From positions 682,001-746,000 of the forward strand of contig CAWENB010000003.1 in assembly GCA_963810525.1 (NCBI GenBank): 64,000 nt of DNA, written 5' to 3'. Under the pieces are notes generated by a model. The model saw nothing but the letters and a program-made list of their open reading frames with translations, ran no database searches and had not been told where the DNA came from. Positions 32,201-42,033 of this stretch are shown here, piece by piece. Within the stretch, counting starts at the first letter, position 1. Every line of letters starts with the position of its first letter. A program made the translations under genes and the position numbers. The DNA is from JAICLK01 sp963810525 (lineage in GTDB: Bacteria > Patescibacteriota > Saccharimonadia > Saccharimonadales > UBA4665).

Positions 32201-33505
32201 ATGCTCGATATTCAATTTATTCGTGACAATCCCAAAACGGTGGAAGAAAAAACGAAACAAAAAGGCTACGACGTAAACGTGGGCGACCTGTTGAAGCTGG
32301 ATGAGAGCCGCCGGACTCTACTAACCGACGCCGAAAAGATCCGAGCCGAACGCAACGAACTCTCGGCAGCGACCAAAGGCGGTAGGCCGTCGCCCGAACA
32401 AATCGAACGCGGCAAACAACTCAAAGAACAACTCGCTAAGCTGGAAGTTGAACTCGAACCTGTCGAATCGAAGTATTACAAACTCCTCAAAGCCGTTCCG
32501 AACATGCCGCTCGACGAGGTGCCGGTGGGGCTTAGCGAGGATGAAAACAAGGTTGCTAGAACGGTGGGCGAGCCAAAAGAATATGATTTCAAACCCAAGC
32601 AACACTGGGAGTTGGCCGAGCCGCGCGGGTTAATCGACAAGGAACGTGCAGCCAAAATTTCCGGGAGCCGGTTTGCATACATTAAGGGAGACCTGGTACG
32701 GCTGCAGTTCGCCATTTTGCAATTCGTCATGCAAACGCTTGGCGATGAGAAAATTATCGAAAAGCTGATTGAGGATAATCGCCTGAATCTCGTCGCCAAG
32801 CCATTTACACCGGTTCTGCCGCCGGCAATGTTGCGGACAGAACCCTATATTGCCAGTGCCCGGTTGAATGCCGAAGAAGTGACGTATCGTGCTGGGCAGC
32901 CAGAAGACGACCTGTGGTTGAACGCCAGCGCCGAACATACACTTTGTACGATGTACTGGAATGAAATTCTGCCCGAAGATTTGCTGCCAATTCGCTACAT
33001 CGGCTACAGCACGAGTTTCCGCCGCGAGGCGGGCACGTACGGCAAGGACGCCGAAGGCATTTTCCGCATGCACCAATTCGACAAATTGGAGATGGAGGTG
33101 TTCAGTACACCCGAGACCGGCGTAGACGAGCACAAACTGCTGATCGCCATCCAGGAATATTTGGTACAAGCGCTCGATTTGCCATACCGATTGGTACAGA
33201 AATGTACATTCGACATCGGCAAGCCGAATGCGAGCGGTTACGACATTGACTGTTGGTTCCCGGGTCAGGGCAAGTATCGCGAAACACACACGGCCGATTT
33301 CATGACAGATTATCAGGCTCGCGATTTGAAGATTCGTACTCGTCGAGCGAGCGGTGCTGTTGAGCTGGTACACACCAACGATGCCACCGCATTTGCCCTG
33401 GGTCGTATCTTGGCGGTCATCATGGAAAATAACCAGACTGCCGACGGCCGGGTGATAATCCCGGAAGTTTTGCGTGAGTTCATGGCTGGTCAAAGCGAGC
33501 TATAA
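32201..33505 (+). CDS. serS: Seryl-tRNA synthetase
   Basis: This 434-residue class II synthetase has an N-terminal tRNA-binding coiled coil (residues about 30-105). It has motif 2 (YSTSFRREAGTYGKDAEGIFRMHQF) and motif 3 in the C-terminal part (LGRILAVIMEN). The start MLDIQFIRDNPKTVEE is canonical, with GAAGGA upstream. It sits downstream of a Ser-rich leader peptide and terminator, so its expression is probably attenuation-controlled. Confidence 0.95.
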   Translation: MLDIQFIRDNPKTVEEKTKQKGYDVNVGDLLKLDESRRTLLTDAEKIRAERNELSAATKGGRPSPEQIERGKQLKEQLAKLEVELEPVESKYYKLLKAVPNMPLDEVPVGLSEDENKVARTVGEPKEYDFKPKQHWELAEPRGLIDKERAAKISGSRFAYIKGDLVRLQFAILQFVMQTLGDEKIIEKLIEDNRLNLVAKPFTPVLPPAMLRTEPYIASARLNAEEVTYRAGQPEDDLWLNASAEHTLCTMYWNEILPEDLLPIRYIGYSTSFRREAGTYGKDAEGIFRMHQFDKLEMEVFSTPETGVDEHKLLIAIQEYLVQALDLPYRLVQKCTFDIGKPNASGYDIDCWFPGQGKYRETHTADFMTDYQARDLKIRTRRASGAVELVHTNDATAFALGRILAVIMENNQTADGRVIIPEVLREFMAGQSEL

Positions 33506-33615
33506 TAGTACATGAAGACTTTGCGAATATAGTTCACAGAGTTTTAGGCGCCGTGCGTAGCGGCGAAACAGCGAGAAAACTAATGATTGTCTCAGAGGGC
33601 AAAGGGAGGTCTGCT

Positions 33616-33987
33616 ATGATCAAGAAGCTTGAAATTTCGGGAGTGCACACTGAGGTCGATAGCAAACTGCGCAGGTACGCAGTCAAGAAGATCGGGCGGC
33701 TCGACCACTACCTCCCATTACATAGCCGCGCCAGCGCTCACGCTGAAGTCAAGCTAAAGCAAAGCAAATCAAGAGATAAGAACCGTTACACCTGCGATGT
33801 GGTCATTTACTTGCCGCACGAGACATTACGTGCCGCGGAATCTACCGTCAACCTGTATGCTGCAGTCGATATTATTGAGGAGAAGCTAAAGCACCAGCTT
33901 AAGCGGTACAAATCAGTCCACGCCACGCCCAAACTACATCGCCGTGTACTGGCACGATTGAAGCGCCAAACTGTCCAGGAAGCGTAG
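33616..33987 (+). CDS. hpf: Ribosome hibernation/inhibitor factor (HPF/RaiA family)
   Basis: The 123-residue protein begins MIKKLEISGVHTEVDSKLRRY and has the KIGRLDHYLP and basic AHAEVKLKQSKSRDKNRYTC segments of the family. It would occupy the decoding centre of resting ribosomes. It is the short form without the dimerisation tail. ATG 33616 has AAAGGGAGG 6 nt upstream. It is next to secA, as in many Gram-positives. Confidence 0.85.
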   Translation: MIKKLEISGVHTEVDSKLRRYAVKKIGRLDHYLPLHSRASAHAEVKLKQSKSRDKNRYTCDVVIYLPHETLRAAESTVNLYAAVDIIEEKLKHQLKRYKSVHATPKLHRRVLARLKRQTVQEA

Positions 33988-34453
33988 GCGCGATACACTC
34001 ACGAGATTGTCCAAAGTATAATTTGTGCTAGGTGCGCAGTCTTGTCATCGAGGTTCAGAAACCGGCTGGTTTTACGGTCATATTCAATCGGATCAAGAAG
34101 TCTTCTTACAGGTGCGGCCGAAATCGTAAGCGGAATTCCGGTCAAGGTAAAGGTGTTATTTTACTGGCAAACGACCGTAATCCCAGACCGAAAGACAAAA
34201 TTAGTCGGCGCTGTAGACGTTTTAGTAGGAGGGTTTACTCTCGGTGAGTATAGCGAGGCTACCGACAAACTATGGTTTGCGCATCGTTGATCCGACGCTC
34301 CGTTTAGGTGTGAGAGGCCCGAGGTTATTAACTTAGCGCAAAAAGTCTGGCGCCCGGGTACAGCCCTAAAATCGATTCGCAATATTCAGGAAAAAACAGT
34401 ACAATAATTTCTGAATGCTGAACTTGTGTCAAAAACGGGAGTAAATTTTAATT
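33988..34453 (+). other. 466-bp region without a confident gene
   Basis: An 82-codon frame (34042-34290) has protein-like composition in its second half (VSGIPVKVKVLFYWQTT, VDVLVGGFTLGEYSEATDKL), but there is no SD or recognised family, and it lies beside the heavily disrupted secA. A TACAAT (about 34402) may be the secA promoter. The region may hold a damaged gene. Confidence 0.35.
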
Positions 34454-37063
34454 ATGCACTTTCTCTTGAAAAAGTTACTGGGGGATCCCCAGGCCAGGAC
34501 AATCAAGCGCCTTCGCAAGCGGGTAAGTGAGATCAACAAGCTGGAGCCGAAGTACCGGATGTCCGACGAAAAGCTGAAAGCACAGACTGAAGTACTCAAA
34601 AAACGGCTTAAAAAAGAGTCGCTCGACAAGATTTTGCCGGATGCGTTCGCGGTGGTGCGCGAAGGGGCATCGCGTACACTCAAGCAGCGACATTTCGATG
34701 TGCAGTTGATCGGCGGCATGGTGCTGCACGAAGGCAACGTAGCTGAAATGAAAACCGGTGAAGGTAAAACGCTAGTGGCGACGCTGCCGCTATATCTGAA
34801 TGCGACTACCGAAAAGGGTGTTCACTTCGTGACGGTCAATGATTATCTGGCCCGCGTCGATGCCGGCTGGATGGGCGCAGGTATATGACTTTCTTGGTAT
34901 GAGTACCGGCGTAATTATTGCCGACCATTCATACATCTACGATCCGGAGTTCGTCGAATAAGAGCACGACGACCCGCGCTTTAAGCATCTCAAAGCCCTG
35001 TAGTCGCGCAGGATGCCTACGCGGCCGATATAACTTACGGCACGAACAACGAGTTTGGCTTTGACTACTTGCGCGACAACATGGTGCGCGAGGTAGATCA
35101 GCTGCGCCAGCGTGACCTCAATTATGCAATCGTCGACGAGGTCGACTCTATCCTGATCGACGAAGCTCGAACGCCGCTTATTATATAGCGCGCCGAGCGT
35201 CCAGCCTGGCAACGCCTACGCGCAGTTTGCCGGTGGTGCGCCAGTTAGAAAGACAGTGACTACGAAACTGATGAGAAGCGCAAAACGGTTATCCTAACTG
35301 ATCAAGGCGTGGACCACATTGAGAAAATTCTCGGTATCGAAAACATCTATGCCAGCGAAAATATCCGTACAATTTATCACTTGCAGCAGGCGCTACGGGC
35401 TCACACACTTTTCCATCGCGACAAAGATTACGTGGTGACCAACGAAGGCGAAATCGTCATCGTTGACGAATTTACTGGTCGTTTGCTGGCCGGCCGGCGC
35501 TATAACGAAGGTCTGCACCAGGCAATCGAAGCCAAAGAAGGCGTGGAAGTGCAGCAGGAGAGCATGACACTGGCGACGATTCGTTCCAGAACTATTTCCG
35601 TTTATATGAAAAACTGGCCGGTATGACCGGTACGGCTATGACCGAAAGCGAAGAGTTTCACCAAATTTACAAACTTGGACGTGGTCGAAGTGCCATCGAA
35701 CCGTCCAATGGCCCGCCAGGACCGCTACAGACCGCATTTACCGTAACCGAAACGGCCAAGTTCAAAGCTATCGTGCAGCGAGGTGAAGATGTTACACGAA
35801 AAGGGCCAGCCGGTGCTTATCGGTACGGCTACTATTGAGAAGAACGAAGAACTTGGCAATATGCTCACCAAAGCCAGGCATTCCGCACAAGGTTTTGAAT
35901 GCCAAAAATAACGAGCGCGAAGCGGCGATTGTGGCGCGGGCGGGTGAAAAGGGCGCGGTTACACTGGCTACGAACATCGCCGGTCGCGGTACGGACATAG
36001 TGCTGGGCGACGGCATCAAGGAGCTCGGTGGTTTATTCGTACTGGGTAGTGAGCGGCACGAATCGCGCCGGATCGACAACCAGCTGCGCGGCCGAGCCGG
36101 CCGTCAGGGCGACCCGGGCATGACGCAATTCTACGTGAGTACCGAGGATGACCTGATGCGTATCTTCGGCGGCGACCGATGGTCGATTATGGATCGGCTG
36201 AAGGTCGACGACGAAACGCCTATAGAAAACCGGGTGATCAGCCGTCGCCTCGAAGGTGCCCAGAAAAAGGTCGAAGGCTTCCACTTTGACCAGCGAAAAA
36301 TGTCGTACAGTACGATGACGTCATGAACCGTCACCGTAAGGCTACTTACGCTATGCGCCGAGAGATCCTGAGGGCCGCAAGACATCAGCAAACGCATCAA
36401 AGGTATACATTGAGGACGAAGTACGTACGCTGGCGAACAGTCTTAATTCGCTCGACGCGAGGAGTTCAGCCGGACAGTCCGCGAAGTATTGCCACTCGAT
36501 GATGCGGCGCTGGACCGCGTTCGTTCAACGCCGAAGCGACAATTTCGAACGCGTTCTGCTTGAAGTAGGCCAAAGAACTCTATGCCGGCCGCGAAGAAGC
36601 CTTCACGCCGGAAATTATGCGCAAAGTCGAGCGCGATATGTACCTGCAAATTCTCGACAACCTCTGGATGCAGCATCTCGAAAACATGGATCACTTGCGC
36701 GAAGGCATTCACTGGATGAGCGTCGGCCAGCAGGATCCGCTTGTCGAATACCGCCGTCAGGGCCAGTTGCTATTCGAGGAGATGCAACAGGCGCTCCGGC
36801 ACGAGGTGGTCCGAGCGCTCTTCCATGCCCAGCCGGTCGACATTGAGCAGCTTGACCAACCGGCCGAAACCGAGCTGACCCGTGCCGCCCGTAATTCGGT
36901 CGACAACATTAACCGTATCAACGAGGACGAAGATCAATTCGACGAGTCGGATTTTAAATCCAGGGGTGGTGTTCAGAATGTCCAAAAACTAGCCAACGAA
37001 AAACGCAAAAAATCCCGCAAAGCCGAACGCCAACGCAAGTCCAAAGCCAGAAAACGAAAGTAA
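34454..37063 (+). pseudogene. secA: SecA preprotein translocase ATPase, disrupted by many indels and stops
   Basis: SecA drives protein export. Intact pieces in different frames are 34454-34888 (with Walker A EMKTGEGKT and VTVNDYLAR), the TYGTNNEFGFDYLRDNM segment, 35309-35626 (FTGRLLAGRRYNEGLHQAIEAKEGV), MTGTAMTESEEF, 35835-36326 (ATNIAGRGTDIVLG, LRGRAGRQGDPG) and 36617-37063 (LWMQHLENMDHLREGIHWMS). At least eight indels and a substitution-type TAA (at 34959-34961) are needed. The corrected length of about 870 residues is normal, but the C-terminal zinc motif is replaced by a Lys/Arg-rich tail. Sequence error is more likely than loss of an essential gene. Confidence 0.88.
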
Positions 37064-37094
37064 GCGGAATAGGCGCTGCCGATTGGCGGGATGA

Positions 37095-37676
37095 CGACAT
37101 TTCATAACTGTCGGCACGACGAAATCGAAAATAACAAAACGAAACGGATTGATGAGCCGGATCGATACGTCATTGACGGCGGGTGGTGTTATGGATGCCG
37201 ATCACACAGCCGCGAAGCTTGCGGGCGTAAGATTTGACCAGGTTTACGCGAGAGCGATCTCGGCCGTGCTTTCATCGGCGCATATAGACTCTGTTGAATG
37301 CTGGGTTTTAGCGGTGGAATAATTCGCGTACAAGCCCTCCGTGAGGCTAGCTATGTCGATTCGCACCCTGTCATACTCAGAAATGAATGCGAAGTATCAA
37401 AGTATTCACCATACCGAATTTGTAACACCAAATGGAGAATCGCTCGGCCAGATGCAACGCCAGTTAAGGCGCCTATGCAATTCCGTAAAAAATTACTCTG
37501 GCCAATCAATACTAAAATCCAGCCATGACAGCGCTATAAACGTGGTTCGCTAATGAAGATTTGGGGGGGAGATGAAGCTTGTTTGCTGCAATCCACACGA
37601 TTTTGACGCTAGTTATAAGATTGTCGATGGAAAGATTACATCATTCAGCGGGGTCCGGTTGTCGGTAGTTTTTTAG
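37095..37676 (+). pseudogene. Histidine phosphatase (phosphoglycerate mutase-like) gene, disrupted
   Basis: Scattered frames recover family landmarks: CRHDEIENNKTKRIDEPDRY (an RHGE-like start), DADHTAAKLAGVRFDQVYA then SDLGRAFI (the S-L-RA block), NGESLGQMQR (the GES motif) and a C-terminal end reading KIVDGKITSFSGVRLSVVF. No single frame exceeds about 80 codons. It directly follows the broken secA, in the same damaged stretch. The identification is from motifs only. Confidence 0.5.
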
Positions 37677-37723
37677 ATTTTTGTGGTAAAGTAAGGAGAA
37701 GCTTTTGAAAGGTAGTATTAGGT

Positions 37724-39037
37724 TTGAAACACACAGTTTCTGAACTGGCTTTGAAAAATGGTGCAAAAGGTTTGCTGGTTCACGTGCCGGCAGCGGAAGT
37801 TATGACGTTCGATATCAACTTCCGGGCGGGTGAGTACCTGGTTGACGAAAATAAATGGGAAGTACCGCACCTTATGGAGCACCTGCTGCTTGGCGCCAAC
37901 CAGCTGATTCAACGCGGTCGCGACTTTCAGGCAGAATTCGAAAAAAACGGTGCCTACAACAACGCGTCGACCGGTGTGTACGATATTACCTATGAAGCGG
38001 AGTGCGCCGACTTTGAATGGGATCGCGTATTTGAGCTGCTCCTCGTGGCGATCACCAAGCCGCTGTTCTTGCGTGACGAATTCAAAGCCGAATATGGCAA
38101 TGTGGAAGAGGAATTGGCGGCGCGCGGTAACAACCACTTCCGCCATTTAAGCCTAGCGCTGCGCCAAGCGTACGGCTTTTTGGCCCGCACCGACCAGGAG
38201 CGCTTGCAGTTGATGAGCAATGTCAAGCTCAAGGATATCCGCGAGCATTACGAAGCCACGCATCGCAGCGGCAACATGCGTTTTGTAATCGCCGGTAATA
38301 TTACGCCGAAACGCGCCGAACACATCGAACAAATCCTAGAGCGAATCGAATTGCCACGGGGCAGACGTTTCGCATTGCCTGACGAGCGTCCCCATGCTCT
38401 CAAGCAGCCACTTTACATCGAGAATACATCTGTCAAAAACGTCTATTTTTATGCCGATACCTTTTTGAAGCGCCGTTTGAGTGATGCAGAGTCCGATGCA
38501 CTCAACCTAACGAATACGCTGTTGACCGAAACCCTGCATTCCAAGATTCTTGGTAAGGCCCGTGAGCGCGGCTTGATTTACGGCATGAGCTCAGGAATTA
38601 ATGAAGCTAAGTTGTGCAGTGGCTGGTGGTTCGGCGCGCAAGTGTCGCGTAAAAACGCGCTTGAGCTGTGCAATATTATTGTCGAGGAAATGAGCAAAAT
38701 CTTTGCCGGCGACTTACCAATCAAGGATATAGAAGCTGCCCAAGCCTATGCGCTCGGCCGCTACCAGCGCAGCGCGCAAACCGTCGGCGGTACTGCCAAC
38801 GGCTACGGTGAGCGCTATTTCTTTGATGAAGTCATCGAAGATTACTACCAAATTCCCAAGCGGATCCGCGATATTACTAAAGAGCGGATTATCACCGTCG
38901 CATGCGAAATGTTCGACGGTAATACTTGGGGCATCGGTACATTGGGCAGTTGTGGCGAAGGCTTCGCAGTCGAACTGCAGGACAAGCTGGCGCCGTTGTG
39001 GACGACTGTCGCCAAAAGCAAACAAGATGGTCTATAA
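37724..39037 (+). CDS. M16 family zinc metallopeptidase
   Basis: 437 residues. The inverted zinc motif HLMEH (His49, Glu52, His53) and a downstream acidic cluster (Glu127-Glu130 in YGNVEEEL) match pitrilysin/insulinase-type peptidases. The C-terminal half contains the second, non-catalytic M16 domain (ARERGLIYGMSSGINEAK). The start is TTG; no closer SD is visible, with GTAAGGAG about 25 nt upstream. It overlaps the HIT gene by 11 nt, so translation is coupled. It probably degrades peptides in the cytosol. Confidence 0.87.
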   Translation: MKHTVSELALKNGAKGLLVHVPAAEVMTFDINFRAGEYLVDENKWEVPHLMEHLLLGANQLIQRGRDFQAEFEKNGAYNNASTGVYDITYEAECADFEWDRVFELLLVAITKPLFLRDEFKAEYGNVEEELAARGNNHFRHLSLALRQAYGFLARTDQERLQLMSNVKLKDIREHYEATHRSGNMRFVIAGNITPKRAEHIEQILERIELPRGRRFALPDERPHALKQPLYIENTSVKNVYFYADTFLKRRLSDAESDALNLTNTLLTETLHSKILGKARERGLIYGMSSGINEAKLCSGWWFGAQVSRKNALELCNIIVEEMSKIFAGDLPIKDIEAAQAYALGRYQRSAQTVGGTANGYGERYFFDEVIEDYYQIPKRIRDITKERIITVACEMFDGNTWGIGTLGSCGEGFAVELQDKLAPLWTTVAKSKQDGL

Positions 39038-39515
39038 ACACGCGCCGGTTGATTACGATTGCCCGTATTGCAAGTTTCTGGCCGGCAAAGAAAGCGAGTA
39101 TAACAATGCCGACGACATTGTTGCCCGGAATGAATCGGCTGCTGCATTCGTCGGCCCGCTTACTTGGATGACAAACAAGGGCAGCGTGCTCGTAGCTCCG
39201 GATACGCATTACGAAAATATGTACGAAATTCCCGACAATGATCTTGCGGCTGTATTCAAATTGGCGAAGCAAGTCGGCACGGCGATGCGTTCTGCCTATG
39301 GTTGCGGAGGAATCACGATTATCCAACGAAATGAACCGGTCGCAGGCCAGCATATCTGGCACTTGCATGTACAAGTCGTGCCGCGGTATCCGGACGACGC
39401 CTTCCTGGAAGACGGGCAAACCCACTTTCTTAAGGCGGATGAACGTGTGCAATTTGCCGTCAAGCTACGAGATTATTTACATACTGACGGCATCAAAGCC
39501 AACGGCCAAGTATAA
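39027..39515 (+). CDS. HIT-family nucleotide-binding protein
   Basis: 162 residues. The histidine triad HIWHLHVQVVP lies near residue 112, and an N-terminal CPYC pair with later residues could bind zinc. Family members hydrolyse AMP-lysine or dinucleoside polyphosphates. ATG 39027 overlaps the M16 stop. The gene ends inside the prfB promoter (TATAAT at 39511-39516). Confidence 0.87.
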   Translation: MVYKHAPVDYDCPYCKFLAGKESEYNNADDIVARNESAAAFVGPLTWMTNKGSVLVAPDTHYENMYEIPDNDLAAVFKLAKQVGTAMRSAYGCGGITIIQRNEPVAGQHIWHLHVQVVPRYPDDAFLEDGQTHFLKADERVQFAVKLRDYLHTDGIKANGQV

Positions 39516-39523
39516 TAACTGCT

Positions 39524-40609
39524 ATGGAAGAGTTGAAAAAACAGGCATCCGATTTGCGGCAGAATTTGGACATCGCGTTCGAGCGTCTGAAATTTATCGA
39601 GCTTGATGCGCAGGAGAGTAAGCTGCAAGCGGAAATGCAATTACCGGATTTCTGGCAGGATTCACAAAATGCCCAGGATGTAGCCAAACGCCAGTCTAGT
39701 TTGGAGCGCCGTCTTGCACCTTGGCGGGAGCTGAAGCAGGGAGCGGACGATCTATCAGAGCTTATTTACTTGGGCGATGCAAGCCTGGCGGAGGATTTGC
39801 ACGCGCAACTTGCCGAGCTGGAGCATTTATTTGAATCACTGAAGGCTGAGCTCAAATTTACAGGGCCGTATGACGAACACGCCGCGATTGTCAGTATCTA
39901 TGCCGGTGCCGGCGGCACGGACGCGCAGGACTGGGCGCAGATGCTGTTGCGGATGTACGTCCGTTATGCCGAAAAGTCAGGATGGAAGACGATTATGATT
40001 GACGAATCGGCGGGCGAGGAAGCGGGCCTTAAAAGTGCGACATTTGAGATAGATGGCAATTTTGTCTACGGCAAATTGAAAGGGGAGCACGGCGTGCACC
40101 GACTGGTACGTTTAAGCCCGTTTAACGCCGACCACTTACGGCAAACAAGTTTCGCCAAGGTAGAGGTGTTGCCCAAGGTTGATCGGCCGGACGAAGTCGA
40201 GATCGATGAGAAAGATCTGAAGATTGACGTGTTCCGCAGCGGCGGTCACGGGGGGCAGAGTGTCAATACGACCGATTCGGCTGTTCGTATTACGCACCTG
40301 CCAACGAACCTCGTCGTGACCATCCAGAACGAACGCTCACAACTGCAAAACAAAGAAACCGCGCTAACAATTCTGCGCTCACGCCTTGCGCAGCTCAAAA
40401 TGGAACAGCACGCCGTAAAAATCAGCGAACTCAAAGGACCGAACGAACAAGCCGCCTGGGGGAACCAAATCCGCAGCTACGTGCTGCACCCGTACAAACA
40501 AGTGAAAGACTTACGCACAAGATATGAGTCGAGTGATCCCGACGCCGTGCTCGACGGTGACCTGGAATCGTTTATTACCGCATTTCTCGAAACTTCGATA
40601 GGCGATTAG
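39524..40609 (+). CDS. prfB: Peptide chain release factor 2
   Basis: RF2 reads UAA and UGA. The 361-residue frame is uninterrupted, with no programmed frameshift. The SPF anticodon-mimic tripeptide occurs in RLVRLSPFNADH and the GGQ loop in SGGHGGQSVNTTDSA. Its presence, with TGA used as a stop by genes here, argues against UGA recoding. The promoter TATAAT (39511-39516) lies 7 nt upstream of the ATG. It lies near ftsEX, a neighbourhood conserved in many monoderms. Confidence 0.95.
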   Translation: MEELKKQASDLRQNLDIAFERLKFIELDAQESKLQAEMQLPDFWQDSQNAQDVAKRQSSLERRLAPWRELKQGADDLSELIYLGDASLAEDLHAQLAELEHLFESLKAELKFTGPYDEHAAIVSIYAGAGGTDAQDWAQMLLRMYVRYAEKSGWKTIMIDESAGEEAGLKSATFEIDGNFVYGKLKGEHGVHRLVRLSPFNADHLRQTSFAKVEVLPKVDRPDEVEIDEKDLKIDVFRSGGHGGQSVNTTDSAVRITHLPTNLVVTIQNERSQLQNKETALTILRSRLAQLKMEQHAVKISELKGPNEQAAWGNQIRSYVLHPYKQVKDLRTRYESSDPDAVLDGDLESFITAFLETSIGD

Positions 40610-41220
40610 ATCTTCTCGCCGGAGGGCGGTGACACCGGCGTTTGGTTGGCCGCAACGGAAAGTTCCTGATAGCGTTCAGTCAGGGCTTCGGCCGCCCCCA
40701 GACGCTCGAAAGCGCGAGGTGAATCAAAATGCGGGTGGAGTTCGTCATCCCATGGCAGCAGTACGGGTACTTGATCACTGATAGCCATTCTCTCGTTAAT
40801 AATTTGAGCGTATAGATTCCAGTATGTGGGGCCAAAGCCGTACCGCATGACAGAGCCGGATTCAATTATGCGGAATGCTTCAAGTACGGTCACGAGATTC
40901 AGATACGACTGCTCCTGGGGGACGTTATCCCGGTGATACATCGGTGTCAGCCCTCGACTTGCACGGATACCCTGGCGCCATGCTTGTACTCGATGCGTCT
41001 TACTCAAACCGCGCTCAGTTGCAATACTGATAAAATCCCCCCGGCTGATTGTGGGACCTTCGGGCTGAAGCTTTATCTCACAAGCAGCGGATAACATCTC
41101 GCCACCTAAAGCCCGAACAATTGCCAATACGGTATCGAATGGAAAACTTTCGTCGGAACCGAATGGAATGCGGGCCGTAATCTGGCCCCGTTCATCACGA
41201 CCTCGCTCTCCGGAACGCAT
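40606..41220 (-). CDS. Hypothetical protein
   Basis: 204 residues, soluble, with no signal peptide. A central helical segment (YLNLVTVLEAFRIIESGSV) is preceded by a region that could be a small helix-turn-helix (GDFISIATERGLSKTHRVQAW). It lies on the minus strand, splitting the prfB-ftsE neighbourhood, and its 3' end overlaps the prfB stop by 4 nt. The -10 (TGCTATAAC on the minus strand) lies 7 nt upstream, so it is leaderless. The family was not recognised. Confidence 0.55.
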   Translation of the reverse strand: MRSGERGRDERGQITARIPFGSDESFPFDTVLAIVRALGGEMLSAACEIKLQPEGPTISRGDFISIATERGLSKTHRVQAWRQGIRASRGLTPMYHRDNVPQEQSYLNLVTVLEAFRIIESGSVMRYGFGPTYWNLYAQIINERMAISDQVPVLLPWDDELHPHFDSPRAFERLGAAEALTERYQELSVAANQTPVSPPSGEKI

Positions 41221-41349
41221 GTTTAATGTTATAGCATGGGTTGAGCTACTTGATAACTGGTTACGCTCACTATAATTGCTTTTATTATCCCCAGCCGGCA
41301 GTATTTAGGCGTTAATTTCGGCGTCAAAAGCCTGCTATAATGAAGCGTA

Positions 41350-42033
41350 ATGATTTTGCTGGATCGGGTAACAAAAGCGTATGGACGTAGTGCTACGCCC
41401 GCCTTGGATCGGGTTAGTTTGCACGTCGAGCCGAAGGAATTCGTGATTGTCGTAGGGCAGAGTGGCGCCGGCAAGACGACGCTGCTGCGCCTTTTGACGC
41501 GCGAGGAAAAGCCGACGAGCGGCAAAATTATCGTTGGCGGCATCGATTATGATAAGCTGCGCGATCGCGACATCCCACTATTACGCCGCAAAATCGGTGT
41601 CGTGTTTCAGGATTTCAAACTGCTGCCGAACAAAAATGTGTTCGAAAACGTGGCCTTCGCACTAGAGATAGTCGGGGTATCGAGTAAAGAAATTCGCTAC
41701 ACTGTACCACGCGTGCTCGAAATTGTGAATTTGCGCGGCAAAGAAAAAAACATGCCAATGGAACTGTCCGGCGGTGAGCGCCAACGTGTGGCGATAGCCC
41801 GCGCCATTGTGCGCCAGCCGAAAATTCTGATTGCCGACGAGCCGACCGGCAACCTTGACCCAAAGCACGCCTGGGACGTAATTCGGGTGCTCGAAAAAGT
41901 CAATCGCTACGGCACAACCGTGCTGCTTACCACCCATAATCAGGAGATTGTTAATCGATTGAAACGGCGAGTCGTGACTATCAGCCATGGCAAAATCGCC
42001 AGTGACAGGGCAAATGCGGACTACCAGATATGA
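41350..42033 (+). CDS. ftsE: Cell-division ATP-binding protein FtsE
   Basis: The ABC ATPase of the FtsEX complex. Walker A GQSGAGKT (36-43), signature LSGGERQRVAIARA and Walker B ILIADEPTGNLD are intact in 227 residues. TGCTATAAT (41333-41341) ends 8 nt before the ATG. Its stop overlaps the ftsX start (ATGA). Confidence 0.95.
   Translation: MILLDRVTKAYGRSATPALDRVSLHVEPKEFVIVVGQSGAGKTTLLRLLTREEKPTSGKIIVGGIDYDKLRDRDIPLLRRKIGVVFQDFKLLPNKNVFENVAFALEIVGVSSKEIRYTVPRVLEIVNLRGKEKNMPMELSGGERQRVAIARAIVRQPKILIADEPTGNLDPKHAWDVIRVLEKVNRYGTTVLLTTHNQEIVNRLKRRVVTISHGKIASDRANADYQI

Noticed and set aside
25440..37676. Recoding of stop codons as the cause of interrupted frames
   Set aside because: Interruptions involve TAA, TGA and frame changes alike, TGA ends several intact genes, and a normal RF2 with the SPF motif is encoded. 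The standard code fits.
39524..40609. Programmed +1 frameshift in prfB
   Set aside because: The RF2 frame is continuous from its ATG to its stop; no internal TGA with an upstream SD-like sequence is present.
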